Shown: positions 30,280 to 41,119, counted from the stretch's first letter. The stretch: 64,000 nucleotides of DNA from Bifidobacterium minimum (GCF_000741645.1 NZ_JGZD01000006.1:62001-126000), one strand, 5' to 3'. Made by a program: numbers and translations. The notes: generated by a model from the sequence alone, not told the origin.

Positions 30280-33200
30280 ATGGCAGCCAACACCAAGCTC
30301 GTTATTGTGGAGTCTCCCACCAAGGCCAAGAAGATCGGGGGGTACCTTGGCGATGGGTACAAGGTGATGGCATCGGTCGGGCATATCCGGGATCTGGCTC
30401 AGCCCAGTCAGGTTCCCGCGGCCAAAAAGGCCAGCTTCGGAAAGTTCGGGGTGGACGTCGACGACGGGTTCGAGCCTTATTACGTGGTCGGTCCCGAGAA
30501 GCGCAAAACGGTCACCGAGCTCAAATCCGCGTTGAAGGACGCCGGCGAGCTGTTCCTCGCCACTGATGAGGATCGCGAGGGCGAGGCCATCGCCTGGCAT
30601 CTTGTCCAGACCCTCAAGCCCAAGGTCCCGGTGCGGCGCATGGTTTTCCACGAGATCACGCCCGAGGCGATCCGGGCATCGTTGAACAACACGCGCGACG
30701 TGGACGATCATATGGTCGACGCGCAGGAGACACGTCGCGTCCTCGACCGTCTCTACGGCTATGAGCTTTCCCCGGTGCTCTGGCGCAAGGTCGGCCCGGG
30801 GCTGTCGGCCGGACGCGTCCAATCGGTCGCCACTCGTCTGATCGTCGAGCGGGAGCGGGAGCGGATGGCGTTCGTGCGCTCCCCCTACTGGGACGTCGTG
30901 GCTGATCTCGTGTCGGGGCCGCGCCGGGACGACGAGTCGCCGACGCCGTTTCGTGCGCGCATGGTGGCGTGGAAGGGCAAGCGTCTGGCGGTCGCCAAGG
31001 ATTTTACGGACAATGGCGAGATGACTCCCGCCGCCGTCCGCGATGGAGCCGTGTGCCTGGATGAGGCCACGGCGTCGCGAATGGCGGGCGAACTGCTTTC
31101 GGCGGCCTTCAAAGTCGTGTCGATGGAGATGAAGCCCTACCGGCGCAGGCCTCTTCCCCCCTTCACCACGTCGACGCTGCAGCAGGCCGCGGGGAACAGG
31201 CTGTCGATGAGCTCGCGGCAGACTATGCGCGCCGCGCAGGGGCTGTACGAGAACGGTTTCATCACCTATATGCGAACCGATTCGGTCACGTTGTCCGGCG
31301 AGGCCATCACGGCGGCGCGCAAGGCCGTCCAACGGGATTTCGGCGAGGAGTTCCTCTCGGATTCACCCAAGCAGTACGCCACCACCGCGGCCGGGGCCCA
31401 GGAGGCCCATGAGTGCATCAGGCCCGCGGGGGCGAGCTTTCGCGAGCCGTCGGAGCTGGCGTCGCTGGTTGCGCCGGATCAGCTGCGGCTGTACACGCTG
31501 ATCTGGCGTCGCACGTTGGCGTCGCAGATGGCCGACGCCACCGGCTCGACCGCCACCGTGCGCCTGTCCGCCACCGCGGGAGCGGATGGTGAGACGACGT
31601 TCCAGGCGTCGGGCACGGTTATCGAGTTTCCGGGATTTCTCAAGGTCATGGGGCAGGAAAGATCCTCGTCGGCGGCGCGCGAGGATGCGGAGGCCCTTCC
31701 GGTGATGTCCGAGGGAAGCGTTCTGACCGCCGCATCCGTCGAACCCGACGGCCATGAGACCCAGCCGCCGGCCCGATACACCGAGGCGTCGCTTGTCAAA
31801 ACGCTGGAGGCCAAGGAGATCGGCCGTCCATCGACGTACGCGAGCATCATCTCGACCATCATCGATCGCGGGTATGTCTACGAGCGTGGCCGCGCGCTGA
31901 TTCCCTCATGGCTGGCCTTCGCGGTGACGAAGCTTCTGGAGACGAAGTTCGCGACCTACGTCGACTATCGTTTCACTGCCGAGATGGAGAACGGCCTCGA
32001 CAAAATCGCCCGTGGCGAGGAAACGGGCAAGGACTGGCTTACACGGTTCTATTTCGGCACGGGGGAGGACTCGGCACGGTCGGCGCAGCAGGCCCATGCG
32101 GGACTTCAGCAGCAGGTGGCTCAGCTGGGGGAGATCGATGCACGGGCGATCAACACCATCGACATCGGCGACGGACTTCATGTGCGTGTCGGGCGCTACG
32201 GCCCCTATCTCGAGGACGTGAACTCCCAGGATCCGGAGGGGAACCCCCGGAGGGCCTCCCTTCCCGACGATCTCGCCCCCGACGAGCTGACGGTGGAGAA
32301 GGGGCATGAGCTTATAGAGACGAATGCCACGGGTCCCCGCGTGCTGGGCGTCGATCCGTCCACCGGCGGATCGGTCGAGGTCCGTGTGGGACGTTTCGGG
32401 CCATACGTGGCGTTGGTTATGCCGGAGCCGCAGAGCGGGGACGCCGAGGCGGGGGAGAAGAAGCCCCACGGGAAGACGTCCCGGAAGGAGAACGCTCGGG
32501 AATCCGAGGCGGAGCATGCGACGACAAGGACCACGGCACCGCGACGTTCGTCCAGAACGTCCGCCAAGGCCTCGGCGAAGCCGCGCATGGCGTCGCTTTT
32601 CTCCAGTATGGATCCGGCGACCATCACGCTTGAGGATGCGCTGCGTCTGCTGAATCTGCCGCGCGAGGTCGGAACGTACGCCGTGGCCGATGAGAACGGC
32701 GGGGAATCGACGATGACGGTCACTGCCAGCAACGGCCGCTATGGCCCATATCTCACCAGAACCGACGCGCAGGGGAAAACCGAGACGCGGTCGTTGTCGT
32801 CCGAGGAGCAGATATTCACCGTGACCGTGGATGAGGCCAAGGAGCTTTTCGCCCAGCCGAAGTACGGGAGAAGGCGCGGCGCCGGCGCGGCCAAGCCCCC
32901 GCTCAGGGAACTCGGACCCGATCCGGAGAACGGCAGACCGGTGGTTATCAAGGACGGTTTCTACGGTGCCTACATCACCGACGGCGAGACGAACCGAACT
33001 CTGCCCAAGCAGTTCACGCCCGAATCGGTGGATCCGCAGGAGGCCTTCCGGCTCCTTGCCGAGAAGCGCGCCGCAGGACCGGCGAAAAGACGCGGGGGTG
33101 CGCGGAAGTCGACCACGGGGATGAGGAAATCGACATCCTCGAAAACCTCCGGAGCGAAGAGGGCGCGGTCCTCGGGTGCGAAGGCCACGACCGGTTCCGC

Positions 33201-33288
33201 CGCGAAGAAGAAAACCGCCGCGCGCAGAACGTCCGCGACGGCGAAGGGAACGGCGAGGTCGTCGTCACGCAAGGCGTCCGGCCAATGA
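30280..33288 (+). CDS. topA: DNA topoisomerase I
   Basis: The product has 1002 residues behind AAGGAGAAGG. The Toprim domain ([12 protein letters not shown] at the N terminus, [13 protein letters not shown]) and the active-site Tyr330 in [10 protein letters not shown] are intact. The C-terminal third carries repeated topoisomerase tail modules, each with a GRYGPY-type motif ([41 protein letters not shown]). The last ~60 residues are a Lys/Arg/Ser/Thr-rich tail as in other actinobacteria. It relaxes negative supercoils. tmk starts in an ATGA overlap. Confidence 0.97.
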   Translation: MAANTKLVIVESPTKAKKIGGYLGDGYKVMASVGHIRDLAQPSQVPAAKKASFGKFGVDVDDGFEPYYVVGPEKRKTVTELKSALKDAGELFLATDEDREGEAIAWHLVQTLKPKVPVRRMVFHEITPEAIRASLNNTRDVDDHMVDAQETRRVLDRLYGYELSPVLWRKVGPGLSAGRVQSVATRLIVERERERMAFVRSPYWDVVADLVSGPRRDDESPTPFRARMVAWKGKRLAVAKDFTDNGEMTPAAVRDGAVCLDEATASRMAGELLSAAFKVVSMEMKPYRRRPLPPFTTSTLQQAAGNRLSMSSRQTMRAAQGLYENGFITYMRTDSVTLSGEAITAARKAVQRDFGEEFLSDSPKQYATTAAGAQEAHECIRPAGASFREPSELASLVAPDQLRLYTLIWRRTLASQMADATGSTATVRLSATAGADGETTFQASGTVIEFPGFLKVMGQERSSSAAREDAEALPVMSEGSVLTAASVEPDGHETQPPARYTEASLVKTLEAKEIGRPSTYASIISTIIDRGYVYERGRALIPSWLAFAVTKLLETKFATYVDYRFTAEMENGLDKIARGEETGKDWLTRFYFGTGEDSARSAQQAHAGLQQQVAQLGEIDARAINTIDIGDGLHVRVGRYGPYLEDVNSQDPEGNPRRASLPDDLAPDELTVEKGHELIETNATGPRVLGVDPSTGGSVEVRVGRFGPYVALVMPEPQSGDAEAGEKKPHGKTSRKENARESEAEHATTRTTAPRRSSRTSAKASAKPRMASLFSSMDPATITLEDALRLLNLPREVGTYAVADENGGESTMTVTASNGRYGPYLTRTDAQGKTETRSLSSEEQIFTVTVDEAKELFAQPKYGRRRGAGAAKPPLRELGPDPENGRPVVIKDGFYGAYITDGETNRTLPKQFTPESVDPQEAFRLLAEKRAAGPAKRRGGARKSTTGMRKSTSSKTSGAKRARSSGAKATTGSAAKKKTAARRTSATAKGTARSSSRKASGQ

Positions 33289-33926
33289 GCGGGTTGTTCC
33301 TCTCCTTCGAGGGCATTGACGGAGTCGGGAAAAGCACGCAGGTCGAGATGCTTCGTGAGCATCTCACCCATCTGGGCCGTGACGTCGTCGTCACTCGTGA
33401 GCCCGGCGGCACGCCAGTGGGCCGTCAGCTGCGGTCGTTGCTGTTGGAGGGCAGTCCGGATGGCGCCGAGATAGGACCGCGTGCGGAGGCGCTGATGTTC
33501 GCGGCGGATCGGGCCCAGCATGTGCATCAGATCATCCGCCCGGCCCTGTCGCGCGGCTCGGTCGTGATATCGGACCGGTACATCGATTCGTCCCTGGCCT
33601 ATCAGGCCGGAGGTCGGGAACTGACCGTCGGGGATGTGCGCACGCTGAGCATGTGGGCGACGGATGCCCTGCTGCCGGCGCGGACGTATCTGCTTGACCT
33701 TGATCCCGCCGGAGCGCTGGAGAGAATCGGCCGTGCACCCGACCGCATGGAATCCGCCGGCGCTCGGTTCCGTCAGCGCACCCGCGATGAGTTTCTCGAT
33801 CTGGCGCGGGCCGACCCGGAGCGGTTCGTGGTGCTGGACGCCCGGAGGTCGGTCGAGGATCTGGCCTCCGAGATTCGTCGGGATGTCGACGGGCTGCTGG
33901 ATGACGCCTCCAGGGTGGACGCATGA
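33285..33926 (+). CDS. tmk: Thymidylate kinase
   Basis: The product has 213 residues. It phosphorylates dTMP to dTDP. Motifs are the P-loop [36 protein letters not shown] (the DR[YE]-preceding loop), and [13 protein letters not shown]. The gene overlaps both neighbours by ATGA, giving a topA-tmk-holB unit as in other actinobacteria. Confidence 0.96.
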   Translation: MSGLFLSFEGIDGVGKSTQVEMLREHLTHLGRDVVVTREPGGTPVGRQLRSLLLEGSPDGAEIGPRAEALMFAADRAQHVHQIIRPALSRGSVVISDRYIDSSLAYQAGGRELTVGDVRTLSMWATDALLPARTYLLDLDPAGALERIGRAPDRMESAGARFRQRTRDEFLDLARADPERFVVLDARRSVEDLASEIRRDVDGLLDDASRVDA

Positions 33927-35080
33927 GCGTGTGGGATTCCATCGTCGGACAGGAGCGCGTAACGCGGATGCTGTCATCCGTGGCGTCGGGCGATCCGGCC
34001 GGGATCGCCCAGTCCTGGCTTATCTGCGGGCCTCCGGGATCGGGTCGTTCCAATATCGCCCGCGCCTTCGCCGCCGCGCTGGAGAGCCCCGACAAAGGGC
34101 TGTCGCCAGAGCCCACGCGCCAGACGCGTCAGGTTCTTGCGGGAACCCATCCCGATGTGACCGTGGTGGCGACGAACAAGGTCACCATAGGCATCGACGA
34201 TGTTCGTGATCTGGTCGGTCTCAGTGAGCAGAATCCCTCCACCGCGCCGTGGAGGATCATCATCATCGAGGACGTCGACCGCATGCTGGAACGAACGACC
34301 AACGTGCTTCTCAAGGAGATCGAGGAGCCGGCGGAGCGGACGATCTGGCTGCTGTGCGCTCCCAGTGCGCAGGACGTCCTTCCCACGATCCGATCGCGCA
34401 CCCGTCTGGTGAGTCTGGCCGTCCCCTCGTTGCCGGCGGTGGCCGATTTTCTGCGATCCCGCGGCGTGGACAAGGATCTGGCGGCGCGATGCGCCCGATT
34501 GTCGGAGGGCCATATCGGCGTCGCGCGTCTGTACGCCCGGGACGAGACGGCGCGGCATGATCGCGACGAGCTGGTCGTGGGGGTTCTGGGGCTTGCCCGC
34601 GCGTCCGACGCGATCGTTCTGGCGTCCCGTCTGGTCAAGGAGTCGTCGCAGCAGGCCGAGCATGAGGTCGCGCGGTTGATCGGCGAGGAGGAGGCCGAGT
34701 TCCGTCGGGTCAATGGCCTCGGCGACGGGGACCGCATTCCGACGTCGCTGCGCTCCGCCTTCAACGCCATCGGCAAGAAGGACGAGATCCGCCGACGGGT
34801 CACGCGGCTGAGCCGCGATGTGCTGGATCGTGCGCTGACGTCCATCGCCAGCGTCTATCGCGACGTCGCGGTTATCCAGAATTCCGCGCAGGATCACGCC
34901 GGTCTGGTGAACATGGAGAACAGCATGGCGATCGTGGAGCTGTCGGTGGCCTTGCGGCGCTCGCAGGCGATAGAGGCCATCGAGGAGGTCGACAGGGCGC
35001 GTGCGAGGCTGTCGGGGAACGGCAATCCGCTGCTGGTGTTCGAGGCGCTTTTCTGCTCTCTGGCAATGCTTCGTCGATGA
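33923..35080 (+). CDS. holB: DNA polymerase III delta-prime subunit
   Basis: The product has 385 residues of AAA+ clamp-loader type: [33 protein letters not shown] with the Walker Lys replaced by Arg, [11 protein letters not shown] as Walker B, and [10 protein letters not shown] as sensor. The Walker A change is expected because delta-prime does not hydrolyse ATP. The zinc ligands seen in DnaX are lost. The last codons form the first copy of a repeat continuing downstream. Confidence 0.9.
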   Translation: MSVWDSIVGQERVTRMLSSVASGDPAGIAQSWLICGPPGSGRSNIARAFAAALESPDKGLSPEPTRQTRQVLAGTHPDVTVVATNKVTIGIDDVRDLVGLSEQNPSTAPWRIIIIEDVDRMLERTTNVLLKEIEEPAERTIWLLCAPSAQDVLPTIRSRTRLVSLAVPSLPAVADFLRSRGVDKDLAARCARLSEGHIGVARLYARDETARHDRDELVVGVLGLARASDAIVLASRLVKESSQQAEHEVARLIGEEEAEFRRVNGLGDGDRIPTSLRSAFNAIGKKDEIRRRVTRLSRDVLDRALTSIASVYRDVAVIQNSAQDHAGLVNMENSMAIVELSVALRRSQAIEAIEEVDRARARLSGNGNPLLVFEALFCSLAMLRR

Positions 35081-35113
35081 CCGTCGCTTCGTCGATGACG
35101 CTTCGTCGACGAC
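35068..35113 (+). repeat. Three-copy repeat across the holB stop codon
   Basis: GCTTCGTCGATGAC occurs at 35068-35081 (containing the holB stop at 35078-35080) and 35086-35099, and with one change at 35100-35113. The last two copies are directly adjacent. The rest of the spacer to 35254 shows no gene. Confidence 0.9.
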
Positions 35114-35254
35114 AGTCCGAGGCGGTGGCTGTCCGAGACCGTGACCGTCCGATGCATGCGGGCGTTTCGTCTCCGACGACTCGTACGACCCGCGTTTCGT
35201 CGCCGATGGCGACCCGCTATCCGGCGGCGCGCCTTACGCCTTATGGTTTATCCC

Positions 35255-36316
35255 CTAACTGGCCTGAACTAGCTGGGAGATGAAGGTCATCGGCACCTCC
35301 TGATGGATCGGGCCCGGGGTTCTCTCTGCTGGCGGATCCGCTGATGTCGGCGTCAGAAGGGATGCGGCGGCCCTCGCCATGTCTTCGAAATTCGGGCGGA
35401 GCACGATGATTCGCGGATCGATCTGCGTGGCTGCGGGATGGTCGTCGATCGCGACGACCATCGTGGAGTGGTCGTGCAGGGCGTCCAGCGCCAGACGCGC
35501 ACCTGACGCCACCAGCGCGTCGATGCAGATCAGGGAGTCCGGCCTGTCGGCGGACGTCCCCATAAGCCGCGACGTGACGTCATACCCCCGTGCGGTCGTT
35601 CGCGGCCCCAGCAGCATCCACTGCGGTCCCGTCGTCTGCCTGACGGCGCTGGCCGCGGATTCGAACGCGATGAGGTATGAGGCGTCGCGCATGGAGTCCT
35701 CGTGCGCCTCGTTCGGGGCGGCCCCCAGAAAGGCCGTCTTCCGTAGGCCATGTGCTGCCAGATGGGTGATGGCGAGATCCATGGTGGAGGTGTGGTCGAT
35801 GCAGACCGAGGACAGCGTCGTCGATGGGGACCAGGGGCTGACCACGATGCTCCGGACCGCCGCATGTCGGCTGGTGGATGCCCAGGATGGGGGAAGCGGA
35901 TGCGAGCGGGGGAGAAGGATCCGCCCGTCCACCTCCCCCGTATGGGTGGGATCCTCGCGATGGTCCACTGCCTCGGGCCCCTCGGCGGATCCTCCGTATG
36001 ACTCGTCGAGAATCGTGGCCAGAACGCGTTTGCCATGGTCCGCGGCCGTGGTGATGGCGTGCGAGAGGAACGCCGAACAGAAGCCATCGGTGGGATCGGC
36101 CATGGTGACCTCCCACAGATCGGTGGAGTCCCTGCGAAGCGTGCTGGCCGCGTAGTTGGCATGGTAGTCCAGATCGTGGGCGGCGCGGCGCACCCGCCGG
36201 GCGATGTCGTCGTCTTTGGCCCGACGTCCCGAGAGAACACGGGAGACGGTGGCCGTGGACACTTCCGCGCGCACGGCCACGTCGATGATGGTGCTGATCC
36301 GAGGGGACGGCGACAT
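35255..36316 (-). CDS. LacI-family transcriptional regulator beside ptsH
   Basis: The product has 353 residues. The long open frame upstream is an artefact of reading across ptsH; ATG 36316 (MSPSPRIST) lies 11 bases after the ptsH stop. The N-terminal helix-turn-helix is IIDVAVRAEVSTATVSRVLSG, followed by a hinge region and a periplasmic-binding-protein-like effector domain (LATILDESY, GLRKTAFLGAAPNEAHEDS, IDALVASGARLALDAL). The hinge is followed by the usual AHDLDYHANYAASTLR. Co-transcription with ptsH suggests control of sugar uptake genes, perhaps of the pts genes themselves. Confidence 0.85.
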   Translation of the reverse strand: MSPSPRISTIIDVAVRAEVSTATVSRVLSGRRAKDDDIARRVRRAAHDLDYHANYAASTLRRDSTDLWEVTMADPTDGFCSAFLSHAITTAADHGKRVLATILDESYGGSAEGPEAVDHREDPTHTGEVDGRILLPRSHPLPPSWASTSRHAAVRSIVVSPWSPSTTLSSVCIDHTSTMDLAITHLAAHGLRKTAFLGAAPNEAHEDSMRDASYLIAFESAASAVRQTTGPQWMLLGPRTTARGYDVTSRLMGTSADRPDSLICIDALVASGARLALDALHDHSTMVVAIDDHPAATQIDPRIIVLRPNFEDMARAAASLLTPTSADPPAERTPGPIHQEVPMTFISQLVQAS

Positions 36317-36327
36317 GGCTGGCGGCG

Positions 36328-36597
36328 TCACTCGCCTTTGGTGAGGGTGGCGATCAGCGAGTCGGCGACGGTTTCGGCGTCGTCGCCGTTGACGATGATC
36401 TCGATGGTGTCGCCCGCCTTGACTCCGAGTCCCATGACGGACAGGATGCTGGATGCGTTGACTCCGGGCGTGCCGGGCTTCTTGGAGATCGTCACGGTGC
36501 ATCCCGAGGCGGTGACCGCCTGCGAGAATTCGGCGGCAGGGCGCGCGTGGATGCCGACGGGATCGTTGATGACGGTCGTTCGGGTTGCGGTGGACAT
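36328..36597 (-). CDS. ptsH: Phosphocarrier protein HPr
   Basis: The product has 89 residues. ATG 36597 has AAGGAGAG upstream. HPr carries phosphate from enzyme I to sugar-specific EIIA proteins. The active-site His17 lies in GIHARPAAEF. The segment NASSILSVMGLGV contains Ser49/Ser50, one of which aligns with the regulatory serine of Gram-positive HPr; no HPr kinase is visible here. ptsI is divergent, separated by the promoter/operator region. Confidence 0.95.
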   Translation of the reverse strand: MSTATRTTVINDPVGIHARPAAEFSQAVTASGCTVTISKKPGTPGVNASSILSVMGLGVKAGDTIEIIVNGDDAETVADSLIATLTKGE

Positions 36598-36712
36598 TGG
36601 AGACTCTCCTTCGGGTCGTGTGGCGTGTCCATATGGGTGCGGATGGCGGCCGGATACGGAATGCCACGATGATGCTGACGTGCTCCAGCATACCATCGCG
36701 CAACCCGTCGTA

Positions 36713-36755
36713 GAAAACGTTTACCCTTGCTGTGATAACGCTTTCCGTGTACACT
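36713..36755. promoter_or_regulatory. ptsI promoter with two LacI/cre-like operators
   Basis: TTGCTG (36727-36732) and TACACT (36750-36755) with 17-base spacing form a good promoter reading into ptsI. Two LacI-family-type sites flank or overlap the -35: GAAAACGTTTAC at 36713-36724 (core AAACGTTT, 36715-36722) and GATAACGCTTTCC at 36734-36746. Their central CG steps (36718/36719 and 36739/36740) are 21 bases apart, two helical turns. The site is placed to control both ptsH and ptsI. Confidence 0.6.
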
Positions 36756-36850
36756 CGAAGTGTCGTAATCGAGGGTTTCCCTCAACGAGGATGGAACCCG
36801 TAGTCCAGGGGGCCGCCCATCGTGGCGGTCGGATCGGCAAGGAGGACGTC

Positions 36851-38500
36851 ATGGTTATCACAGGTGTGGGCATTGGGCGTGGGATCGCCGTCGGACCGGT
36901 CATCCGCATGGCACCGGCTCTGGCGGAGCCGGCCGATGAGGCCCGTCCGGCCTCCGTCGAGGCCGCCGCCGAAATCGCGCGCGTGAAGACGTCGCTGGAC
37001 GCCGTCAGGAAGGATCTCGACGATCGTGCGGCGGCTGCGGCGAAGGGCGACGAGGGCGCACGCAAGGCGGCTCCGATACTTCAGGCGCTGGCCCAGATGG
37101 CCGTGGATCCCGCGCTTGTCGAGTCGATATCGTCGCTCATCGCATCGGGAAAAACGGCGGCGCGCGCGACTTTTGAGGGATTCGCGGGTTTCGAGAACAC
37201 GCTGTCGGCCTTGGGGGGATATATGGCCGAACGCGCCGGTGACCTGCACGACGTGGGTCAGCGGGTTATCGCCGACCTTCTCGGGGTGCCGGCTCCCGGC
37301 GTGCCTTCGAGCGACAAGCCCTTCATCCTTGTGGCCCAGGATCTGTCGCCGGCCGATACCGCGGCGTTGGATCTGGGCAAGGTGCATGGGATCATCACCA
37401 TCCAGGGGGGACCCACCAGCCACACCGCCATCCTCGCCAGGGCGCGCGGCATCGTCGCCGTCGTCTCCGCGCAGGAGGCCGAGTCGCTGTCGACCGGGGA
37501 TATGGTCGTCGTCGACGCGGCGCACGGCAGCATCACGGTCGACCCGTCACCCGATGAGATCCGCGAGGCTCAGGCGGCGAAGGCTCAGGCGGCGAAGGCC
37601 AAGGAGCTCAGAGGACAGCCCGGCTGCCTGAAGGACGGGACGACCATTCCCCTTCTCGCCAACGTCGGCAAGCCCGAGGACGCCGATGCGGCTTTGGAGT
37701 ACGGAGCAGAGGGTGTCGGGCTCTTCCGTACGGAGTTCCTGTTCATCGGCAATGAGGAGCCTCCCACCGTCGACGAGCAGACGGAGGCCTACACGCGTCT
37801 TCTGTCGCGTTTCCCGGGCCGCAAGGTCGTCATCCGGATGCTGGATGCGGGGGCGGACAAACCGCTGCCCTTCCTGACGCCCGAAGACGAGCCGAATCCG
37901 GCTTTGGGACTGCGTGGCCTTCGCACGCTTCGCACGCATATGCAGGTTCTTGAGGATCAGTTGGAGGCGCTGGCCAGGGCCGATTCCCGGACGCAGGCCG
38001 ACCTGTGGGTGATGGCGCCGATGGTCGCCGACGAGCATGAGGCCGATTATTTCGTCAGGCTCGGCAAGTCCAAGGGTCTTCGCCGCGTCGGGGCCATGGC
38101 GGAGGTTCCGTCGATCGCGCTGATGGCCGACAAGGTGGCCAGGGTCGCCGATTTCGTGTCCATCGGGACCAACGACCTCACGCAGTACACCATGGCCGCG
38201 GACCGCACTCTGGGATCGGTGTCCAATTATCAGACCGCGTGGCATCCGGCAGTGCTGCGCGCCATCAAGCTCATAGCCGACGCGGGCAACGCGAACGGCA
38301 TGCCGGTGGGCGTGTGCGGCGAGGCCGCGGCGGATCCGGACCTCGCGGTGGTTCTCGCGGGACTCGGCGTGAACTCGCTGTCGATGACCCCCGTGGCTCT
38401 GGATGACGTGCGAGCCGAGCTTCGCAGCCACACGCTTCAGGAGGCGCGCGACATCGCCGCCCGTGCGCTGGATGGGGAGTTCTACCACCCCGCGTGGTGA
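36851..38500 (+). CDS. ptsI: PTS enzyme I (phosphoenolpyruvate-protein phosphotransferase)
   Basis: The product has 549 residues behind AAGGAGG. It autophosphorylates from phosphoenolpyruvate at His191 (IQGGPTSHTAILARARG) and passes phosphate to HPr. The PEP-binding barrel has GVGLFRTEFLFIG, EVPSIALMAD, DFVSIGTNDLTQYTMAADR and the Cys of VGVCGEAAADP. The length is slightly below the common 570. Open frame continues upstream, but the ribosome binding site and homologous N terminus (ITGVGIGRGIAVGPV) fix this start. The gene ends in a 13-base repeat. Confidence 0.96.
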   Translation: MVITGVGIGRGIAVGPVIRMAPALAEPADEARPASVEAAAEIARVKTSLDAVRKDLDDRAAAAAKGDEGARKAAPILQALAQMAVDPALVESISSLIASGKTAARATFEGFAGFENTLSALGGYMAERAGDLHDVGQRVIADLLGVPAPGVPSSDKPFILVAQDLSPADTAALDLGKVHGIITIQGGPTSHTAILARARGIVAVVSAQEAESLSTGDMVVVDAAHGSITVDPSPDEIREAQAAKAQAAKAKELRGQPGCLKDGTTIPLLANVGKPEDADAALEYGAEGVGLFRTEFLFIGNEEPPTVDEQTEAYTRLLSRFPGRKVVIRMLDAGADKPLPFLTPEDEPNPALGLRGLRTLRTHMQVLEDQLEALARADSRTQADLWVMAPMVADEHEADYFVRLGKSKGLRRVGAMAEVPSIALMADKVARVADFVSIGTNDLTQYTMAADRTLGSVSNYQTAWHPAVLRAIKLIADAGNANGMPVGVCGEAAADPDLAVVLAGLGVNSLSMTPVALDDVRAELRSHTLQEARDIAARALDGEFYHPAW

Positions 38501-38527
38501 CCCCGCGTGGTGACGACGCGTGGTGAC
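38491..38527 (+). repeat. 13-base-period triple repeat across the ptsI stop
   Basis: CGCGTGGTGAC occurs at 38491-38501, 38504-38514 and 38517-38527, an exact 13-base period. The first copy contains the stop codon (38498-38500). Confidence 0.92.
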
Positions 38528-38638
38528 GGCACGTGATGATGATGGCGAGGCGATAGAGGCGAGGTGATGGCGGCATGACCGGCGCATGCCGCCCCGCCCG
38601 TTATGCCTTGGGCATCAAACCCGTGGAATACTGGAGGC

Positions 38639-39190
38639 ATGAGAGTCTCAGCGGATTTCACCATCATCCCCGATGCCTATGCCAAGCGCGCCCCCGAGGA
38701 AAGTCGTGTGGACGGGGTGCCCGTCGTCTCCTTCCCCTTCTACGTGGACGATCTCGCGCCGACGACCCATTATCTACATTGGCGGTTCGTCGATCCCGAT
38801 TCCATTCCCGTCTGCGGATTCGAATGGATCCATTGGTGTGTGGCGAACGTGCCGGTGGATGCGTTGATGTTCGACTTCAACGATTCCCATGCGCTGTCCA
38901 TCCCGGCTGATTTCTCCCGCACCCTCACCGCGATGATTCCCGAGGCGAGCCAGGGCCGTACCTCGCGCGGCGGTTCCCTGATCGGCGGCGGCAATCCGGC
39001 GGTGACCATGCGATACAACGGTCCTCAGCCCCCCGATCGCGACCATGAGTACCTTCTTGACGTGTGGGGGACCGCGGAGCCGCTGCCGGGTCTTTCGCAG
39101 GGATTCTGGCTCAACGGGCTGTATCACGCGCTGCATGATCACCGTGGCCCGGTGGATCAGGGAGGGTTGGCGCTGGTGGGTGAGCGATAG
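38639..39190 (+). CDS. YbhB/YbcL-type Raf-kinase-inhibitor-like (PEBP) protein
   Basis: The product has 183 residues. ATG 38639 is preceded by GGAGG at unusually close spacing; an in-frame ATG at 38603 is an alternative with no better site. The phosphatidylethanolamine-binding protein fold is indicated by PTTHYLHWRFVDPD, FEWIHWCVANVPVDA, and RYNGPQPPDRDHEYLLDVW. Bacterial members are cytosolic or periplasmic proteins without an assigned reaction. No signal peptide is seen. Confidence 0.82.
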   Translation: MRVSADFTIIPDAYAKRAPEESRVDGVPVVSFPFYVDDLAPTTHYLHWRFVDPDSIPVCGFEWIHWCVANVPVDALMFDFNDSHALSIPADFSRTLTAMIPEASQGRTSRGGSLIGGGNPAVTMRYNGPQPPDRDHEYLLDVWGTAEPLPGLSQGFWLNGLYHALHDHRGPVDQGGLALVGER

Positions 39191-39437
39191 ACCGTCCGGG
39201 CGATCGGTTGACCGTCCAAGTCATGAGAAAGAGGATGCGAGGGCGTTTTCGCAGCGACGCCGCTTCCACTGCGGCGTCCCTCCACGGCGGCGTCCCTTCC
39301 TCCACAATGACGTGTCCCGGTGGTGTCTCACACAGCACAACGGGAATGATGATAACCAGCAGAAGGCGGCGTCTTGAGGCGCCCGTCAGGATCCGTCACG
39401 ACGATAGGTCGCGGCGGGAAAGGAAACGTGACACCAT

Positions 39438-40958
39438 ATGGCATGCACAACGATTCTCGTCGGCAGGGACGCGAGCTACGACGGGTCGACCATCATCGCC
39501 CGGAACGAGGATTCGGCGAACGGCGAGTTCAATCCCAAGCGCTTCGTCGTCGTCCAGCCGCAGGATCAGCCGCGCGTCTACCACAGCGTCCTGGCGCATC
39601 TGAGCATCGAGCTCCCTGATGATCCGATGCGGTACACGTCGGTGCCGAACGCCGATCTCAAGGATGGCGTGTGGGGGGAGGCCGGGGTCAACTCCGCGCA
39701 GGTGGCGATGAGCGCCACCGAAACGCTGACCACCAACGAACGGGTGCTGGGGGCCGATCCGCTGGTGGAGTTCCGCCCCGCGCGCGGCGTCGAGGGCGAG
39801 GAGGGATACCGGCCCGAGGTCGCCGGTGGCATCGGCGAGGAGGACTTCCTCACCATAGTTCTGCCGTATATCCATTCGGCCCGCGAGGGAGTCGAGCGTC
39901 TGGGCGCTCTGCTGGAGCGTTACGGCACCTACGAGATGAACGGCGTGGCCTTCAGCGACGTCGACGAGATCTGGTGGTTGGAGACCGTGGGCGGACATCA
40001 TTGGATCGCCCGTCGCGTGCCGGACGACTCCTACGTGACCATGCCCAACCAGCTAGGCATCGACGAGTTCGATCTTGAGGATGCCTTCGGGAAGCGAGAA
40101 TCCCATATGTGCTCATCCGATCTGGTCGGGTTCATCGAAAGCAACCATCTGGACCTGGCGGTCGAGTCCTCGTCTCCATTCAATCCGCGTGACGCCTTCG
40201 GCTCCCATTCGGATTCCGATCATGTCTACAACACGCCGCGGGCGTGGTACATGCAGCGGTTCCTCAACCCCTACGACGAGATGTGGGACGGGCCGGAGGC
40301 GGATCATCGTCCGGACAGCGACGACATCGCCTGGGCGCGACAGCCTGAGCGCAGGATCACCATCGAGGACGTGAAGTACGTGCTCAGCTCGCACTATCAG
40401 GGGACCCCGTTCGATCCGTACGGCGTTCAGGGCGACGAATCGACGCGCCATATGCTGCGCCCCATCGGCATCAACAGACAGAGCCAGCTCGCCGTGATGC
40501 AGATCCGCCCCTACCGTCCGGAATCCAGCAGGACCATCCAGTGGATGGCCTACGGCTCGAATCCCTTCAATGCGCTCGTCCCGTTCTACGCCAACGTCGA
40601 TTCCACCCCCTCCTATCTCGCTGACACCACGACGCGCGTGACCACGGAGAACCTCTATTGGGAGAACCGCATCATCGCGGCCCTGTGTGACGCACGGTTC
40701 GCCGAGACGGCGAATTCCGTCGAACGGTATCAGGAGCGCATGGGCGGGCTGGGTCATCGGCTCGTCGCCGACACCGATGCAGAATTGGACGCGTCGGAGT
40801 CGGCTTCCGCCGATGACGCGAGGGTGAGGGATCTGCTCACCCGGGCGAATCAGCGCATGGCCGACGAGCTGCGCGAGCAGACCGACGCGCTGCTTGACGA
40901 GGTGCTGTATACGACGAGCATGCGCATGCGCAACGGCTTCAACCGCTCCGACCACTGA
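39438..40958 (+). CDS. C69-family dipeptidase (PepD type)
   Basis: The product has 506 residues. After removal of the first residues, Cys3 (MACTTILVGRDASYDGST) becomes the N-terminal nucleophile of this Ntn-hydrolase family. ARNEDSANGEFNPKRF and the WWLETVGGHHWIARRVPDDSY segment are typical of lactic acid bacterial/bifidobacterial PepD. It hydrolyses dipeptides in the cytoplasm. The length is near the family norm of about 470-530. Upstream bases 39191-39437 show no gene. Confidence 0.88.
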   Translation: MACTTILVGRDASYDGSTIIARNEDSANGEFNPKRFVVVQPQDQPRVYHSVLAHLSIELPDDPMRYTSVPNADLKDGVWGEAGVNSAQVAMSATETLTTNERVLGADPLVEFRPARGVEGEEGYRPEVAGGIGEEDFLTIVLPYIHSAREGVERLGALLERYGTYEMNGVAFSDVDEIWWLETVGGHHWIARRVPDDSYVTMPNQLGIDEFDLEDAFGKRESHMCSSDLVGFIESNHLDLAVESSSPFNPRDAFGSHSDSDHVYNTPRAWYMQRFLNPYDEMWDGPEADHRPDSDDIAWARQPERRITIEDVKYVLSSHYQGTPFDPYGVQGDESTRHMLRPIGINRQSQLAVMQIRPYRPESSRTIQWMAYGSNPFNALVPFYANVDSTPSYLADTTTRVTTENLYWENRIIAALCDARFAETANSVERYQERMGGLGHRLVADTDAELDASESASADDARVRDLLTRANQRMADELREQTDALLDEVLYTTSMRMRNGFNRSDH

Positions 40959-41119
40959 GCGCACGGATTCCGTGCGAGTCGGGGCGTTTGCGGAGGTCCT
41001 CGTCCCACTGGTGAGAGGATCGATCGGCGTGACGTGGCCGGTCACTAGGATGAACGGTGTTCCGGCCACGCCGATGGACGATGGCCGGGCGGCGGCAGAC
41101 ACATCTAGGCAGGGAGACC

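Noticed and set aside
36317..36754. N-terminal extension of the LacI-type gene in the long open frame
   Set aside because: It reads through ptsH in another frame and is His/Arg-rich shadow sequence; the conserved helix-turn-helix starts just after ATG 36316.
36035..36850. Long upstream extension of ptsI
   Set aside because: It is antisense to the LacI gene and ptsH; the strong ribosome binding site and family N terminus mark ATG 36851.
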